The position numbers were made by a program, and so were the translations under genes. Source: DTWD01 sp963662965 (lineage in GTDB: Bacteria > Acidobacteriota > Vicinamibacteria > Vicinamibacterales > UBA8438). From it: 64,000 nt of DNA. Location of the stretch: positions 3,286,001 through 3,350,000 of the forward strand of contig OY759970.1 of NCBI GenBank assembly GCA_963662965.1, in the 5' to 3' direction. Shown one piece after another: positions 1 through 8,187 of this stretch. Positions within the stretch are counted from its first letter, which is position 1; the number at the start of each line of letters is the position of its first letter. The notes under the pieces were generated by a model that made no database searches, was not told where the DNA came from, and worked only from the letters and a program-made list of their open reading frames with translations.

Positions 1-2694
1 GCGCCGCTCTCGTCGATCATGGGCGAGGTGATGTTCGTCGCGATCGAGTCTGACGCGCATACACCGCTCGAGCTCCGCACGACGGCCGAGACGGTCGTCC
101 GGCGGCGCTTGCTCGCGACACCTGGCGTGTCGCAGGTCACGATCATCGGAGGCGAACGTCGCCAATTCGAGGTGCTTGTCGATCCGGAGCGGCTGGCCGA
201 CTACGCCATTCCGTTGGACGCCGTCGAGGAGGCGCTACGGCGCGCCAACCGGAACACGTCGGCCGGCTTTCGGGTCGCGGGGGGGCAGGAGTACCTCATT
301 CAGGGCATCGGGCGGCTGCGGGATGTCGACGACATCGGCTCGACGGTGGTGGTCACCCGCGACACGCGGCCGATTCGCATCGGCGACGTCGCCGAGGTCC
401 GGATTGGCGAGTCGCTCAAGCGCGGCGACGGGTCGCGCAACGGCGAGCCGGCGGTCATTCTCGGCATTCTCCGACAACCAGACGTCAATACGCTAGCGCT
501 GACGACGGCGCTCGACGGTGTGCTCGACGACATCCAGCGGGCGCTCCCGACCGGGATGCAGATCGATGCCCGTCTCTTTCGCCAGGCCGATTTCATCGAG
601 CTGGCACTCGGTAATCTGACGAGCGCCCTGCGCGACGGTGCGCTGCTCGTCGTGCTGGTCACGTTGGTATTTCTCGCGAGCCTTCGTGCCGGCGCCATCA
701 CGCTGCTGGCGATTCCGCTGTCGCTGCTGGCGGCGGTCGTCGGGCTCCGTCTCGCCGGTCTGTCGATCAACGCGATGACCCTGGGTGGGATGGCGATCGC
801 CGTCGGCGCGCTGGTCGACGATGCGATCATCGACGTCGAGAACGTCACGAGGCGCCTACGCGAAAACGCCGTGCGCCCAGCCTCGGAACAGCGCCCCACC
901 GTGGAGGTCGTCTATCAGGCCAGCCTGGAGATCCGCAGTTCGATCGTCTTCGCGACGATGATCGTCATGCTGGTCTTCCTTCCGCTCTTCTTCCTGACGG
1001 GAGTCGAGGGACGGCTCCTGCAGCCGCTCGGCCTTGCCTATCTCATCGCGCTCGTCGCGTCGCTCATCGTCGCGCTGACCGTGACGCCGGTCTTGTGCGC
1101 CTACGTTCTCCCGGGCCTACGGCGGGTCGTCGAAGGACGCGAGGCCGCGCTGGCCGCCACGCTCAAGCGGATGTACGCGCGACTCCTGCCAGGTGTTCTT
1201 CGCCAGCCGGTGCCGGTGATCGGTATCGCCGGCGTGTTGTTCGTCGGGGCGGTGGCGACCGCGCCGTTGATGGGGCGGGCATTCCTGCCGGCCTTCAACG
1301 AGGGGGCCCTCGTCGTCAGCGCGGTGACGCTGCCGGGCACGAGCCTCGCAGAGTCGAACGCGCTCGGATCGGCGATCGAGCGGCTGCTCCTCGACGTGCC
1401 CGAGGTGGTGTCCACCGCCCGCCGCACCGGTCGCGCCGAGCTCGACGAGCACGTGCAGGGTGTCGAGTCGGCCGAGATCGATGTCCGGCTTGAGGCCGGA
1501 GGCCGGCCACGAGAGGTCATGCTGAAGGAGATTCGCGAGCGCCTGTCGCTCGTCCCCGGGACCAACATCACGATCGGTCAGCCGATTTCGCATCGGATCG
1601 ATCACATGCTGTCGGGGTCGCGCGCCAACATCGCGGTCAAGATCTTCGGACGTGACCTTGGCGTGCTCCGCACCCTCGGAGAGCAGGCGGTGACGGCGAT
1701 GCAAGGCACTCCGGGGCTGGTCGACGTGGCGCTCGAGCCGCAGGCCGATATCCCGACCGTGCGGGTCGACTTCGACCGCGCCGCGCTGGCGCGGCACGGC
1801 CTCCCCTCCGGTCAGGCGGCGTCCACGCTCGAGACCGCCATGCGGGGACGAGAGGTGGGACAGATCATCGAGGGGCAACTGGCGGTGCCGCTCGTCTTAC
1901 GCTACAAGCCGACCGGCATGTCCGACCTCGAGACCATGTGGCAGACGCGGATCGATATGCCCGAGGGTGCGCGGGTGCCGCTCGGGAGTCTCGCGACGAT
2001 CGTCGAAGATCGCAGTCCGAACTTCATCGGGCGGGAGAACGGACAGCGACGGATTGTGGTGACCGCCAATGTCGCCGGTCGGGACCTGGGCAGTGTCGTC
2101 ACCGACGTTCGCGACCGGGTCTCGACGGGCGTGGCGCTGCCCGACGGCTACCGGGTCGAGTACGGTGGGCAGTTCGAAGCCGAAGCGCAGGCGTCACGTC
2201 TGCTGCTTGGCCTCGGAATCGCCGCCGTCGGCGGCATCTTCCTCATCCTCGTCAGTGCGTTCCGGTCGGTCCGGGACGCCGCCATCATCATGATCAACCT
2301 GCCGCTCGCGCTGATCGGCGGCGTGGTCGGCATCTTCGTCGGCGACGGCGTGTTGTCGATCGCCGCCGCGATCGGTTTCATTGCGCTCTTCGGCATCGCC
2401 ACCCGTAACGGCATCATGCTGGTCTCGCACATCCAGCGTGTACATGCCGACGGCGTGACCGATATCGAAGAGGCGGTAGTCCGTGGATCAGTCGACCGCC
2501 TTGTGCCAATTTTGATGACCGCGCTCTCCACCGGCCTGGCGCTCCTGCCGGTCGCGCTCGCATTCGGTGAGCCGGGGAGCGAGATCCAGGCGCCGCTGGC
2601 GCTCGTCATCGTCTGCGGGCTCTTCACATCGACCGCCCTGAACATGTTCGTCGTCCCGGCGGTCTACCTGGCCACCGCCAGGCGCGAAAGTTGA
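1..2694 (+). CDS. Heavy-metal efflux RND permease (CusA/CzcA-like), 5' truncated by window edge
   Basis: The frame is open from the first base, so the gene starts outside the window; about 897 residues are visible against roughly 1030-1050 for the family, so the first transmembrane helix and part of the porter domain are missing. RND permeases are inner-membrane proton antiporters that form a tripartite pump with a periplasmic adaptor and an outer-membrane channel. Visible are the porter domain, a first helix bundle starting near residue 210 (VVLVTLVFLASL), the acidic TM4 signature GALVDDAIIDVEN near residue 263 that is typical of the metal (HME) branch, and a second bundle near residue 730 (GGIFLILVSAF). 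The TonB receptor and CxxC protein downstream on the other strand fit a metal-handling locus. The metal ion cannot be assigned. Adaptor and channel genes would lie upstream, outside the window. Confidence 0.93.
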   Translation, partial: APLSSIMGEVMFVAIESDAHTPLELRTTAETVVRRRLLATPGVSQVTIIGGERRQFEVLVDPERLADYAIPLDAVEEALRRANRNTSAGFRVAGGQEYLIQGIGRLRDVDDIGSTVVVTRDTRPIRIGDVAEVRIGESLKRGDGSRNGEPAVILGILRQPDVNTLALTTALDGVLDDIQRALPTGMQIDARLFRQADFIELALGNLTSALRDGALLVVLVTLVFLASLRAGAITLLAIPLSLLAAVVGLRLAGLSINAMTLGGMAIAVGALVDDAIIDVENVTRRLRENAVRPASEQRPTVEVVYQASLEIRSSIVFATMIVMLVFLPLFFLTGVEGRLLQPLGLAYLIALVASLIVALTVTPVLCAYVLPGLRRVVEGREAALAATLKRMYARLLPGVLRQPVPVIGIAGVLFVGAVATAPLMGRAFLPAFNEGALVVSAVTLPGTSLAESNALGSAIERLLLDVPEVVSTARRTGRAELDEHVQGVESAEIDVRLEAGGRPREVMLKEIRERLSLVPGTNITIGQPISHRIDHMLSGSRANIAVKIFGRDLGVLRTLGEQAVTAMQGTPGLVDVALEPQADIPTVRVDFDRAALARHGLPSGQAASTLETAMRGREVGQIIEGQLAVPLVLRYKPTGMSDLETMWQTRIDMPEGARVPLGSLATIVEDRSPNFIGRENGQRRIVVTANVAGRDLGSVVTDVRDRVSTGVALPDGYRVEYGGQFEAEAQASRLLLGLGIAAVGGIFLILVSAFRSVRDAAIIMINLPLALIGGVVGIFVGDGVLSIAAAIGFIALFGIATRNGIMLVSHIQRVHADGVTDIEEAVVRGSVDRLVPILMTALSTGLALLPVALAFGEPGSEIQAPLALVIVCGLFTSTALNMFVVPAVYLATARRES

Positions 2695-2728
2695 GATTCG
2701 CGGTCGGCTGACTCGTTTGTCGCGGTCG

Positions 2729-4999
2729 TCAAAAAAAGCGCAGCGGGTATCCGACCTTCACCCCGCGACCGATCTCCGGTGCGAGCTCCTTGATGAACGA
2801 CGTGTGGTTCCGATACAGCTCGTTGGTCAGGTTGTAGGCCCGCACGCTGAACACGTGCGCGGCGTGCGCGCGCAGCAAGACGTACGACGCTCCGACGTTG
2901 AGGATCGCGTAGCTGTCGGTCGCCGTTTCGCCGCGGAAGACGCGGGTCTGCGCCGCGGCCCAGATCCACTCGGGGTTGAGCGTGAAGCCGCGATAGGGAA
3001 TGTCGGCGCCGACATGCGCCTGGAACGGCGGAATCCGCGGGAGCGACTCGTCCGTGTCCCTCAGCGTGGCGACGACGGCGCCCAGCCCGAGGTTGAGCCA
3101 CAGCTGCTCGTGCAGGCGGACGCTCCCCTCGGCGTCGACACCGACGAAACGGCTGTCGCCCTGGAGGAATTCGGCGACGCGGAGACCGTCGACGACGGCG
3201 CCGGTCAACGCGCCAAACACGAAGTCGCGGATGTCGTAGACGTAAGCATTGACCTCGCCGCGCGCGCGCCTCGACCGGTGGCGGACGCTGACGTCGAACC
3301 TCAGCGTCGATTCGCGCTCCAGATGCTGGTTGCCGACCTCGAAGGTCAGATTGCCGACGTGCGGGCCTAAGTTGAACAGTTCCTCGAGCGCCGGTGCCCG
3401 GTACGACCGCGTCAGGTTCGCCACCACGGTGCCGGTGTGTCCGAGGCTCGCCTGCACGCCGACCGACACCGAGGTGGCGAGAAAGTCGTGGTCCCGAGGT
3501 TCGGGCGGCTCCACCACGGACCGGTCGGGCACCTCGAGCGGCGTCGCCCGCGGCGCCACCTGGTAGGCGTTCGCTTCGAGACGTCCGCCGAACTGGAGGC
3601 GGTAACGGCTGAGGTCGAGCTCCTCATGCGCGAACGCCGCGAACACCTGCTGCGTCGTCGGGGGGGATAGCGCCTCGGCGCCGGTCAAACGGTAGTCGCG
3701 GGTCAACGCCCAGACGCTGAATGTCCCAGACAGCCGTCCGCCCGGCCGCTGATTGGCCTCGACACGCGTCACGATCGACTCGTTGTCGAACGTCGTGCCG
3801 ACCACGTCGAGACCATCCTCGGCCTCGACTTCCTCATGATGCCAGTCGAGATAGTTCAACGCGATACGGAGGGTGTCGATCACGCGGGTGTCGAGCGCAC
3901 GCGCGCCGACGTCGAGTCGGACACTCTGGCGTCGATGGTCGAGATCGATGAGCGGCGCGTCGGTGCCCCCGTCTCCCACAATGGCGCCGGCGAACGGTAC
4001 ACCGTAGCGGCCGTCTTCGATCTGGTAACCGGTGCTGAAGAACAGCGTCTGACCGGCGTAGCCGAAGCCGGCCCGCGCGTTGGCGAGCTCGGTTGCAGAG
4101 TTCTCGACCGTCCCCTCCGGGGTGTCGTAGTCTTCGGTCCGGCGGGCGCCTCCGCCGCCCCAGACCGTCCAGTGTTTGCGCGCGAACTGTACGCTGCCGT
4201 TGCCGCCGATCTGGGCGTCGGCGGAGCCGGCGTCGATCGTCACCTGTCCGCGCAGGCCATCGCCGACCGAGTTCAGGAACGTCTCGTGCGGGGTGATGGC
4301 GTTGACCACGCCGCCGACCGCATTCGATCCGTACAGCAATGTCGCCGACCCGTGCACCACCTCGAGCCGCTCCAGGCTCGCCGGATCGATCGACACGCCG
4401 CGATCACCAGACTGCGCCGAGAGGTCGCCGGTGCGGATGCCGTTCTGCATGACCAGCACGCGGTCGCCGTCGAAGCCGCGGATGATCGGGCGGCTCGACC
4501 CCGGTCCGAAACTCCGTTTGGCGACGACCGGCTCGCGTTCGAGCACCGCGCCGATCGTCACGTCGACATTCGTCTCGAGATCGAACGAGTCGAGTGTGGT
4601 GATCGCGTTGAATGCCTCGAACGTCGTTTCCGTGCCGGTCGCCGACGCCGTCACGGTCACTTCCTCGTGGACCGGAGACAATCCGAGCGCGAAATCGACG
4701 ATGGCAATCTCGGCCGCGGCGATCACGACCGTCTGCCGCTCGGCGGTCAGGTGCTCCCGCTGCGCGAGAATCTCGTAGACGCCGGGCGGCACGTTCTCGA
4801 TGTCGAAGGCTCCGCGCTCGTCTGACAGCGCGACGAGCCCGGGCCCGACGACGAGCACGACGGCGCCGTGCACCGGGTCGCCGTTCTCGATGAGCGAGAC
4901 GGTGCCGCGGAGCGTCCCGCCGTCTTGTGGGAAGAGTGGTGGCGGCATTGTCCCCACCAGGGCCAGCGCAAGGCCGACCGGTAACTGTCGAATGCCCAT
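2729..4999 (-). CDS. TonB-dependent receptor with N-terminal carboxypeptidase-regulatory-like domain
   Basis: A 756-residue outer-membrane receptor. A signal peptide covers about residues 1-25. It is followed by a CarboxypepD_reg-like beta-sandwich to about residue 110 (GTLRGTVSLI, NVPPGVYEIL), a plug domain (IIRGFDGDRVLVMQNG, then LERLEVVHGSATLLYGSNA) and a long beta-barrel that ends in the aromatic C-terminus YPLRFF used by barrel insertion machinery. Such receptors import scarce ligands using TonB energy. The gene is convergent with the metal RND gene, 34 bp away, and lies downstream of a small secreted CxxC protein, so metal or metallophore uptake is the best guess; the ligand is not shown by the sequence. 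The ATG start is supported by the signal peptide. Confidence 0.93.
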   Translation of the reverse strand: MGIRQLPVGLALALVGTMPPPLFPQDGGTLRGTVSLIENGDPVHGAVVLVVGPGLVALSDERGAFDIENVPPGVYEILAQREHLTAERQTVVIAAAEIAIVDFALGLSPVHEEVTVTASATGTETTFEAFNAITTLDSFDLETNVDVTIGAVLEREPVVAKRSFGPGSSRPIIRGFDGDRVLVMQNGIRTGDLSAQSGDRGVSIDPASLERLEVVHGSATLLYGSNAVGGVVNAITPHETFLNSVGDGLRGQVTIDAGSADAQIGGNGSVQFARKHWTVWGGGGARRTEDYDTPEGTVENSATELANARAGFGYAGQTLFFSTGYQIEDGRYGVPFAGAIVGDGGTDAPLIDLDHRRQSVRLDVGARALDTRVIDTLRIALNYLDWHHEEVEAEDGLDVVGTTFDNESIVTRVEANQRPGGRLSGTFSVWALTRDYRLTGAEALSPPTTQQVFAAFAHEELDLSRYRLQFGGRLEANAYQVAPRATPLEVPDRSVVEPPEPRDHDFLATSVSVGVQASLGHTGTVVANLTRSYRAPALEELFNLGPHVGNLTFEVGNQHLERESTLRFDVSVRHRSRRARGEVNAYVYDIRDFVFGALTGAVVDGLRVAEFLQGDSRFVGVDAEGSVRLHEQLWLNLGLGAVVATLRDTDESLPRIPPFQAHVGADIPYRGFTLNPEWIWAAAQTRVFRGETATDSYAILNVGASYVLLRAHAAHVFSVRAYNLTNELYRNHTSFIKELAPEIGRGVKVGYPLRFF

Positions 5000-5050
5000 C
5001 GTGCTTCTCCGAGCGTGCCGAATCGGTGCCGAACGAACGTGCGGATCCGT

Positions 5051-5329
5051 TCAGACGACGGCCGAATGCGGCGGGGCTCGGGGGGAGCAGTCTCGGGGAA
5101 GGCTCGAGGTGAGCGCCAAAGGGTCTACTGGCGCGAGGCCGAAGGGAGCGGTCGGCGGCTGCGCTGGGAGCGTGTCGATGCCGACGAGGGTGTCGAGCGG
5201 CTGATGACGAAGCTTGCAGACCGCGCAGTCGTACTCCGTCGAATGGTCCGTATGCCACGCCGACGCGGAGACGGACACGCCGAGCAGCGCGATCAGCAGG
5301 ATGGCGACGACGCCACAGCCACGAGACAT
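5051..5329 (-). CDS. Small secreted CxxC/His protein, function unknown
   Basis: A 92-residue protein with the signal peptide MSRGCGVVAILLIALLGV followed by a short mature region containing HTDHSTEYDCAVCKLRHQ, i.e. a CxxC pair flanked by histidines. That arrangement could bind a metal. The frame is open further upstream, but this ATG is chosen because it puts the hydrophobic signal at the N-terminus. It ends 51 bp before the TonB receptor start on the same strand, so the two may be co-transcribed. Small secreted Cys/His proteins of this kind are often found beside metal-transport genes; that link is inference from context, and no family was recognised. Confidence 0.6.
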   Translation of the reverse strand: MSRGCGVVAILLIALLGVSVSASAWHTDHSTEYDCAVCKLRHQPLDTLVGIDTLPAQPPTAPFGLAPVDPLALTSSLPRDCSPRAPPHSAVV

Positions 5330-5599
5330 CCTGAATCCAGGATACCAGAGCAAAATCCTGCTCGGGCGCGTCCCGGAAGAAACGTTTACCTTTGGCGAGC
5401 CGAAGCTCGGCCCCACTGAAAGTGGATCGGTCTTCCCCGAGGCGAGCCGGTTCCGCAGGAATACGCGGCGACGGCACGGCGTCTCGTAGACTGTCGCCAT
5501 GCCCGAGTTGGGTGTAGTCGACTCCAGAGCCCGTCGTCTTCCGAACACCCGCTAGGGTATGCTGCGGGTTCGCAACGCACTACCGACAGGAGAGAGACC

Positions 5600-7564
5600 G
5601 TGGCCGACAAGCCTGTACCTGCAGACGACGTCCCCGTGTACGACCCGCCGGCGGAGTTTTCCGCCATGGCCTCTGTGAAGTCACTCGACGAGTATCGGGC
5701 GCTCTACGACCGCTCGGTCAGCGATCCGGAGGCGTTCTGGGCCGAGCAAGCCGAGCAACGGATCACGTGGGTCCAAAAGTGGCACACGGTCCGCCGTTGC
5801 GACTTCCACAAGGCGGAGATCGCGTGGTACCTCGGCGGTAAGCTGAACGCCTGCTACAACTGCGTCGACCGGCACGTCGAGGCGGGCCGCGGAGAAGACC
5901 CCGCCCTCGTTTGGGAAGGGAACGACCCCGCCGAGAGTAAAACCTACAGCTTCGGCGAGCTGCACTCCGAGGTGCAGCGGGCCGCGAACGCGCTCAAGAA
6001 CCTCGGCATCGTCAAGGGCGACCGGGTGTGCATCTACATGCAGATGATCCCGGAGCTGGTGATTGCAATGCTCGCGTGTGCCCGGATCGGCGCCATCCAC
6101 TCGATCGTCTTCGGTGCCTTTACCGCCGACAGCCTGGTGATGCGGATCAATGACTCGGCGTGCAAGGCGATCATCACGCAGAACACCGGGGTGCGCGGCG
6201 CGAAGCTCGACATCGCGATGAAGGCGAACGCCGACCAGGCGGTGGAGCAGACGCCGAGCATCGAGAAGATCTTGGTGGTCAAGCGAACCGAGGCGACGGT
6301 CGATATGGTCGACGGCCGCGACATCTGGTGGCACGAGGCGCTGGCGGCGGCAGACGCGACCTGCCCGCCCGAACCGATGGACGCGGAAGATCCGCTTTTC
6401 ATTCTCTATACCTCGGGGTCGACCGGTAAGCCGAAGGGGGTGCTCCACACGACCGGTGGCTACATGACCTACGTGGCGACCACCTTCAGCTACGTCTTCG
6501 ATTATCACGCCGGCGACATCTACTGGTGCACCGCCGACATCGGATGGGTGACCGGCCATAGCTACATCACCTACGGGCCGCTGTCGAACGGCGCGCTCAC
6601 GATGATGTACGAGGGGGTGCCGAACTATCCCGATTGGGGCCGGTTCTGGCAGATCTGCGAGAAGCACAAGGTCAACATCATCTACACCGCGCCGACCGCC
6701 CTGCGGGCGCTGATGAAGGAGGGCGACGACTATCCGGCGAAGTACGACCTGAGCAGCCTGCGGCTGCTCGGCACCGTCGGCGAGCCGATCAAGTCGCCCG
6801 AATGGACCTGGTATCACAACGTCATCGGGGGCGGGCGCTGCCCGATCGTCGACACGTGGTGGCAGACCGAGACCGGCGGCATTCTGATCTCGCCGATGCC
6901 GGGCGCGACGCCAACCAAGCCGGGCTCCACGACCTTGCCGCTCCCCGGGATTAGACCGGCGGTGGTCGACGACGCCGGCAACGTCCTCGAAGGGAACGAC
7001 GTCCGCGGGATCCTCGTCATTCTCGAGTCGTGGCCCGGTCAGATGCGCGGCGTCTACGGCGACCAGCAGCGGTTCTTCGACACCTACTTCGCGCGCTTCC
7101 CCGGCAAGTACTTCCCCGGCGACGGCTGCTTGCGTGACAAGGACGGGTACTACTGGATCACCGGGCGGGTCGACGACGTCATCATCGTCTCCGGACACAA
7201 CCTCGGCACGGCGGAGATCGAAGGCGCCATCGGGCGGTACCCGACGGTGGCCGAAGCGGCGGTCGTCGGGTACCCGCACGAGATCAAGGGAAACGCGATT
7301 TATGCCTACGTCACTCTGAAGACGGGCGAGACCGCCAGTGAGGAGATGAAGGGCGAGATCGTCAAGGCGGTCCGCGGCGACATCGGACCGCACGCCACGC
7401 CTGAGAGAATCCAGTTCACCGACGGGCTCCCGAAGACGCGGTCCGGCAAGATCATGCGCCGCATCCTCCGCAAGATCGCGGAGGGCGACGTGCACGACCT
7501 GGGCGACACGTCGACGCTCGCCGACCCTGGCGTGGTTGACTCGCTCGTGCGCGGCCGCGTCTGA
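5600..7564 (+). CDS. acs: Acetyl-CoA synthetase (AMP-forming acetate--CoA ligase)
   Basis: A 654-residue cytosolic enzyme that activates acetate to acetyl-CoA through acetyl-AMP. The N-terminal ACS domain is followed by the adenylate-forming core. Motifs seen are the P-loop YTSGSTGKPKGVLH near residue 271, WWQTETGG near residue 425, the hinge region GYYWITGRVDD, SGHNLGTAEIEGAI, and the C-terminal A10 motif PKTRSGKIMRRILR with its catalytic lysine at about residue 617. That lysine is the residue inactivated by acetylation in characterised Acs enzymes. Length matches the family (about 650). The GTG start is chosen because GACAGGAGAGAG lies just upstream as a ribosome binding site. The convergent downstream genes are a GNAT acetyltransferase and malate synthase G. 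Confidence 0.97.
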   Translation: MADKPVPADDVPVYDPPAEFSAMASVKSLDEYRALYDRSVSDPEAFWAEQAEQRITWVQKWHTVRRCDFHKAEIAWYLGGKLNACYNCVDRHVEAGRGEDPALVWEGNDPAESKTYSFGELHSEVQRAANALKNLGIVKGDRVCIYMQMIPELVIAMLACARIGAIHSIVFGAFTADSLVMRINDSACKAIITQNTGVRGAKLDIAMKANADQAVEQTPSIEKILVVKRTEATVDMVDGRDIWWHEALAAADATCPPEPMDAEDPLFILYTSGSTGKPKGVLHTTGGYMTYVATTFSYVFDYHAGDIYWCTADIGWVTGHSYITYGPLSNGALTMMYEGVPNYPDWGRFWQICEKHKVNIIYTAPTALRALMKEGDDYPAKYDLSSLRLLGTVGEPIKSPEWTWYHNVIGGGRCPIVDTWWQTETGGILISPMPGATPTKPGSTTLPLPGIRPAVVDDAGNVLEGNDVRGILVILESWPGQMRGVYGDQQRFFDTYFARFPGKYFPGDGCLRDKDGYYWITGRVDDVIIVSGHNLGTAEIEGAIGRYPTVAEAAVVGYPHEIKGNAIYAYVTLKTGETASEEMKGEIVKAVRGDIGPHATPERIQFTDGLPKTRSGKIMRRILRKIAEGDVHDLGDTSTLADPGVVDSLVRGRV

Positions 7565-7629
7565 GACCGCGATGGGTCGGGGTCAGAACGTATGGCGACG
7601 GCTTCGGGCCCCGGGCGCCGAGCTTCGAT

Positions 7630-8187
7630 TTACAACCGTTTCGTCGCGACCAGCAAGTTTCGTGTCTTCCCGTCCGCCGTCATTACGTAGTCCCACAGCA
7701 CTGCCTCGCGCTGGAAGCCGAGCTGGCGGAAGACCTTTTGCGCGGCGTCCTGCTCGAGCGTCATCCTGGCGGTGAGCATCTTCAGCTGCATCTGGCGTGC
7801 GATCCACTCGATCTCCTCGGCCAGCACCCGCGCGAGCCCGCAGCGGCGGGCCCGCGGCGCCACCTGCATCCGGATCTCGCCGATGTGCCGCGTCCAGCTC
7901 GCGGTGCTGTGCAACAGGCTCGCCTCGCCGGCGACCGTGTCGCCCTCGAGGGCGAGCGCACTGTACGTCCGCCCGGTCTCGATGTAGTGGGCCCAGCGCT
8001 CGACGGCGCTGCGCTCCGTGATGTTGACCCGGAGGAACAGCAGGTCATCGGGATCGAGGCTCTTGGCGAACGCCAGCACGGCATCGACGTCGGACGGCGT
8101 CATCAGCCTGATCTCGAATGCCCGGTCCCCGGCCAGCGTGACCGGCTTGGGATAGCGGCCGGCGATTGCCTCGGCGACGTCAGTCAT
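7630..8187 (-). CDS. GNAT-family acetyltransferase, possibly Pat-like
   Basis: 185 residues. The GNAT fold is indicated by the acetyl-CoA-binding stretch VAPRARRCGLARVLAEEIEW and the later QKVFRQLGFQREAVLWDYV. The N-terminal PVTLAGDRAFEIRLMTPSDV resembles the start of the GNAT domain attached to Pat-type lysine acetyltransferases. Its ATG overlaps the malate synthase stop codon (TGATG), so translation is probably coupled to glcB. It is convergent with acs, whose catalytic lysine is a known Pat target in other bacteria; a role in controlling Acs is inference. The canonical pyrophosphate loop is poorly kept (RRCGLA rather than Q/RxxGxG/A with small residues), so activity needs care. Confidence 0.8.
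   Translation of the reverse strand: MTDVAEAIAGRYPKPVTLAGDRAFEIRLMTPSDVDAVLAFAKSLDPDDLLFLRVNITERSAVERWAHYIETGRTYSALALEGDTVAGEASLLHSTASWTRHIGEIRMQVAPRARRCGLARVLAEEIEWIARQMQLKMLTARMTLEQDAAQKVFRQLGFQREAVLWDYVMTADGKTRNLLVATKRL

Noticed and set aside
5681..7495. Open frame antisense to acs
   Set aside because: Acs is certain; the antisense frame is a codon-bias artefact.
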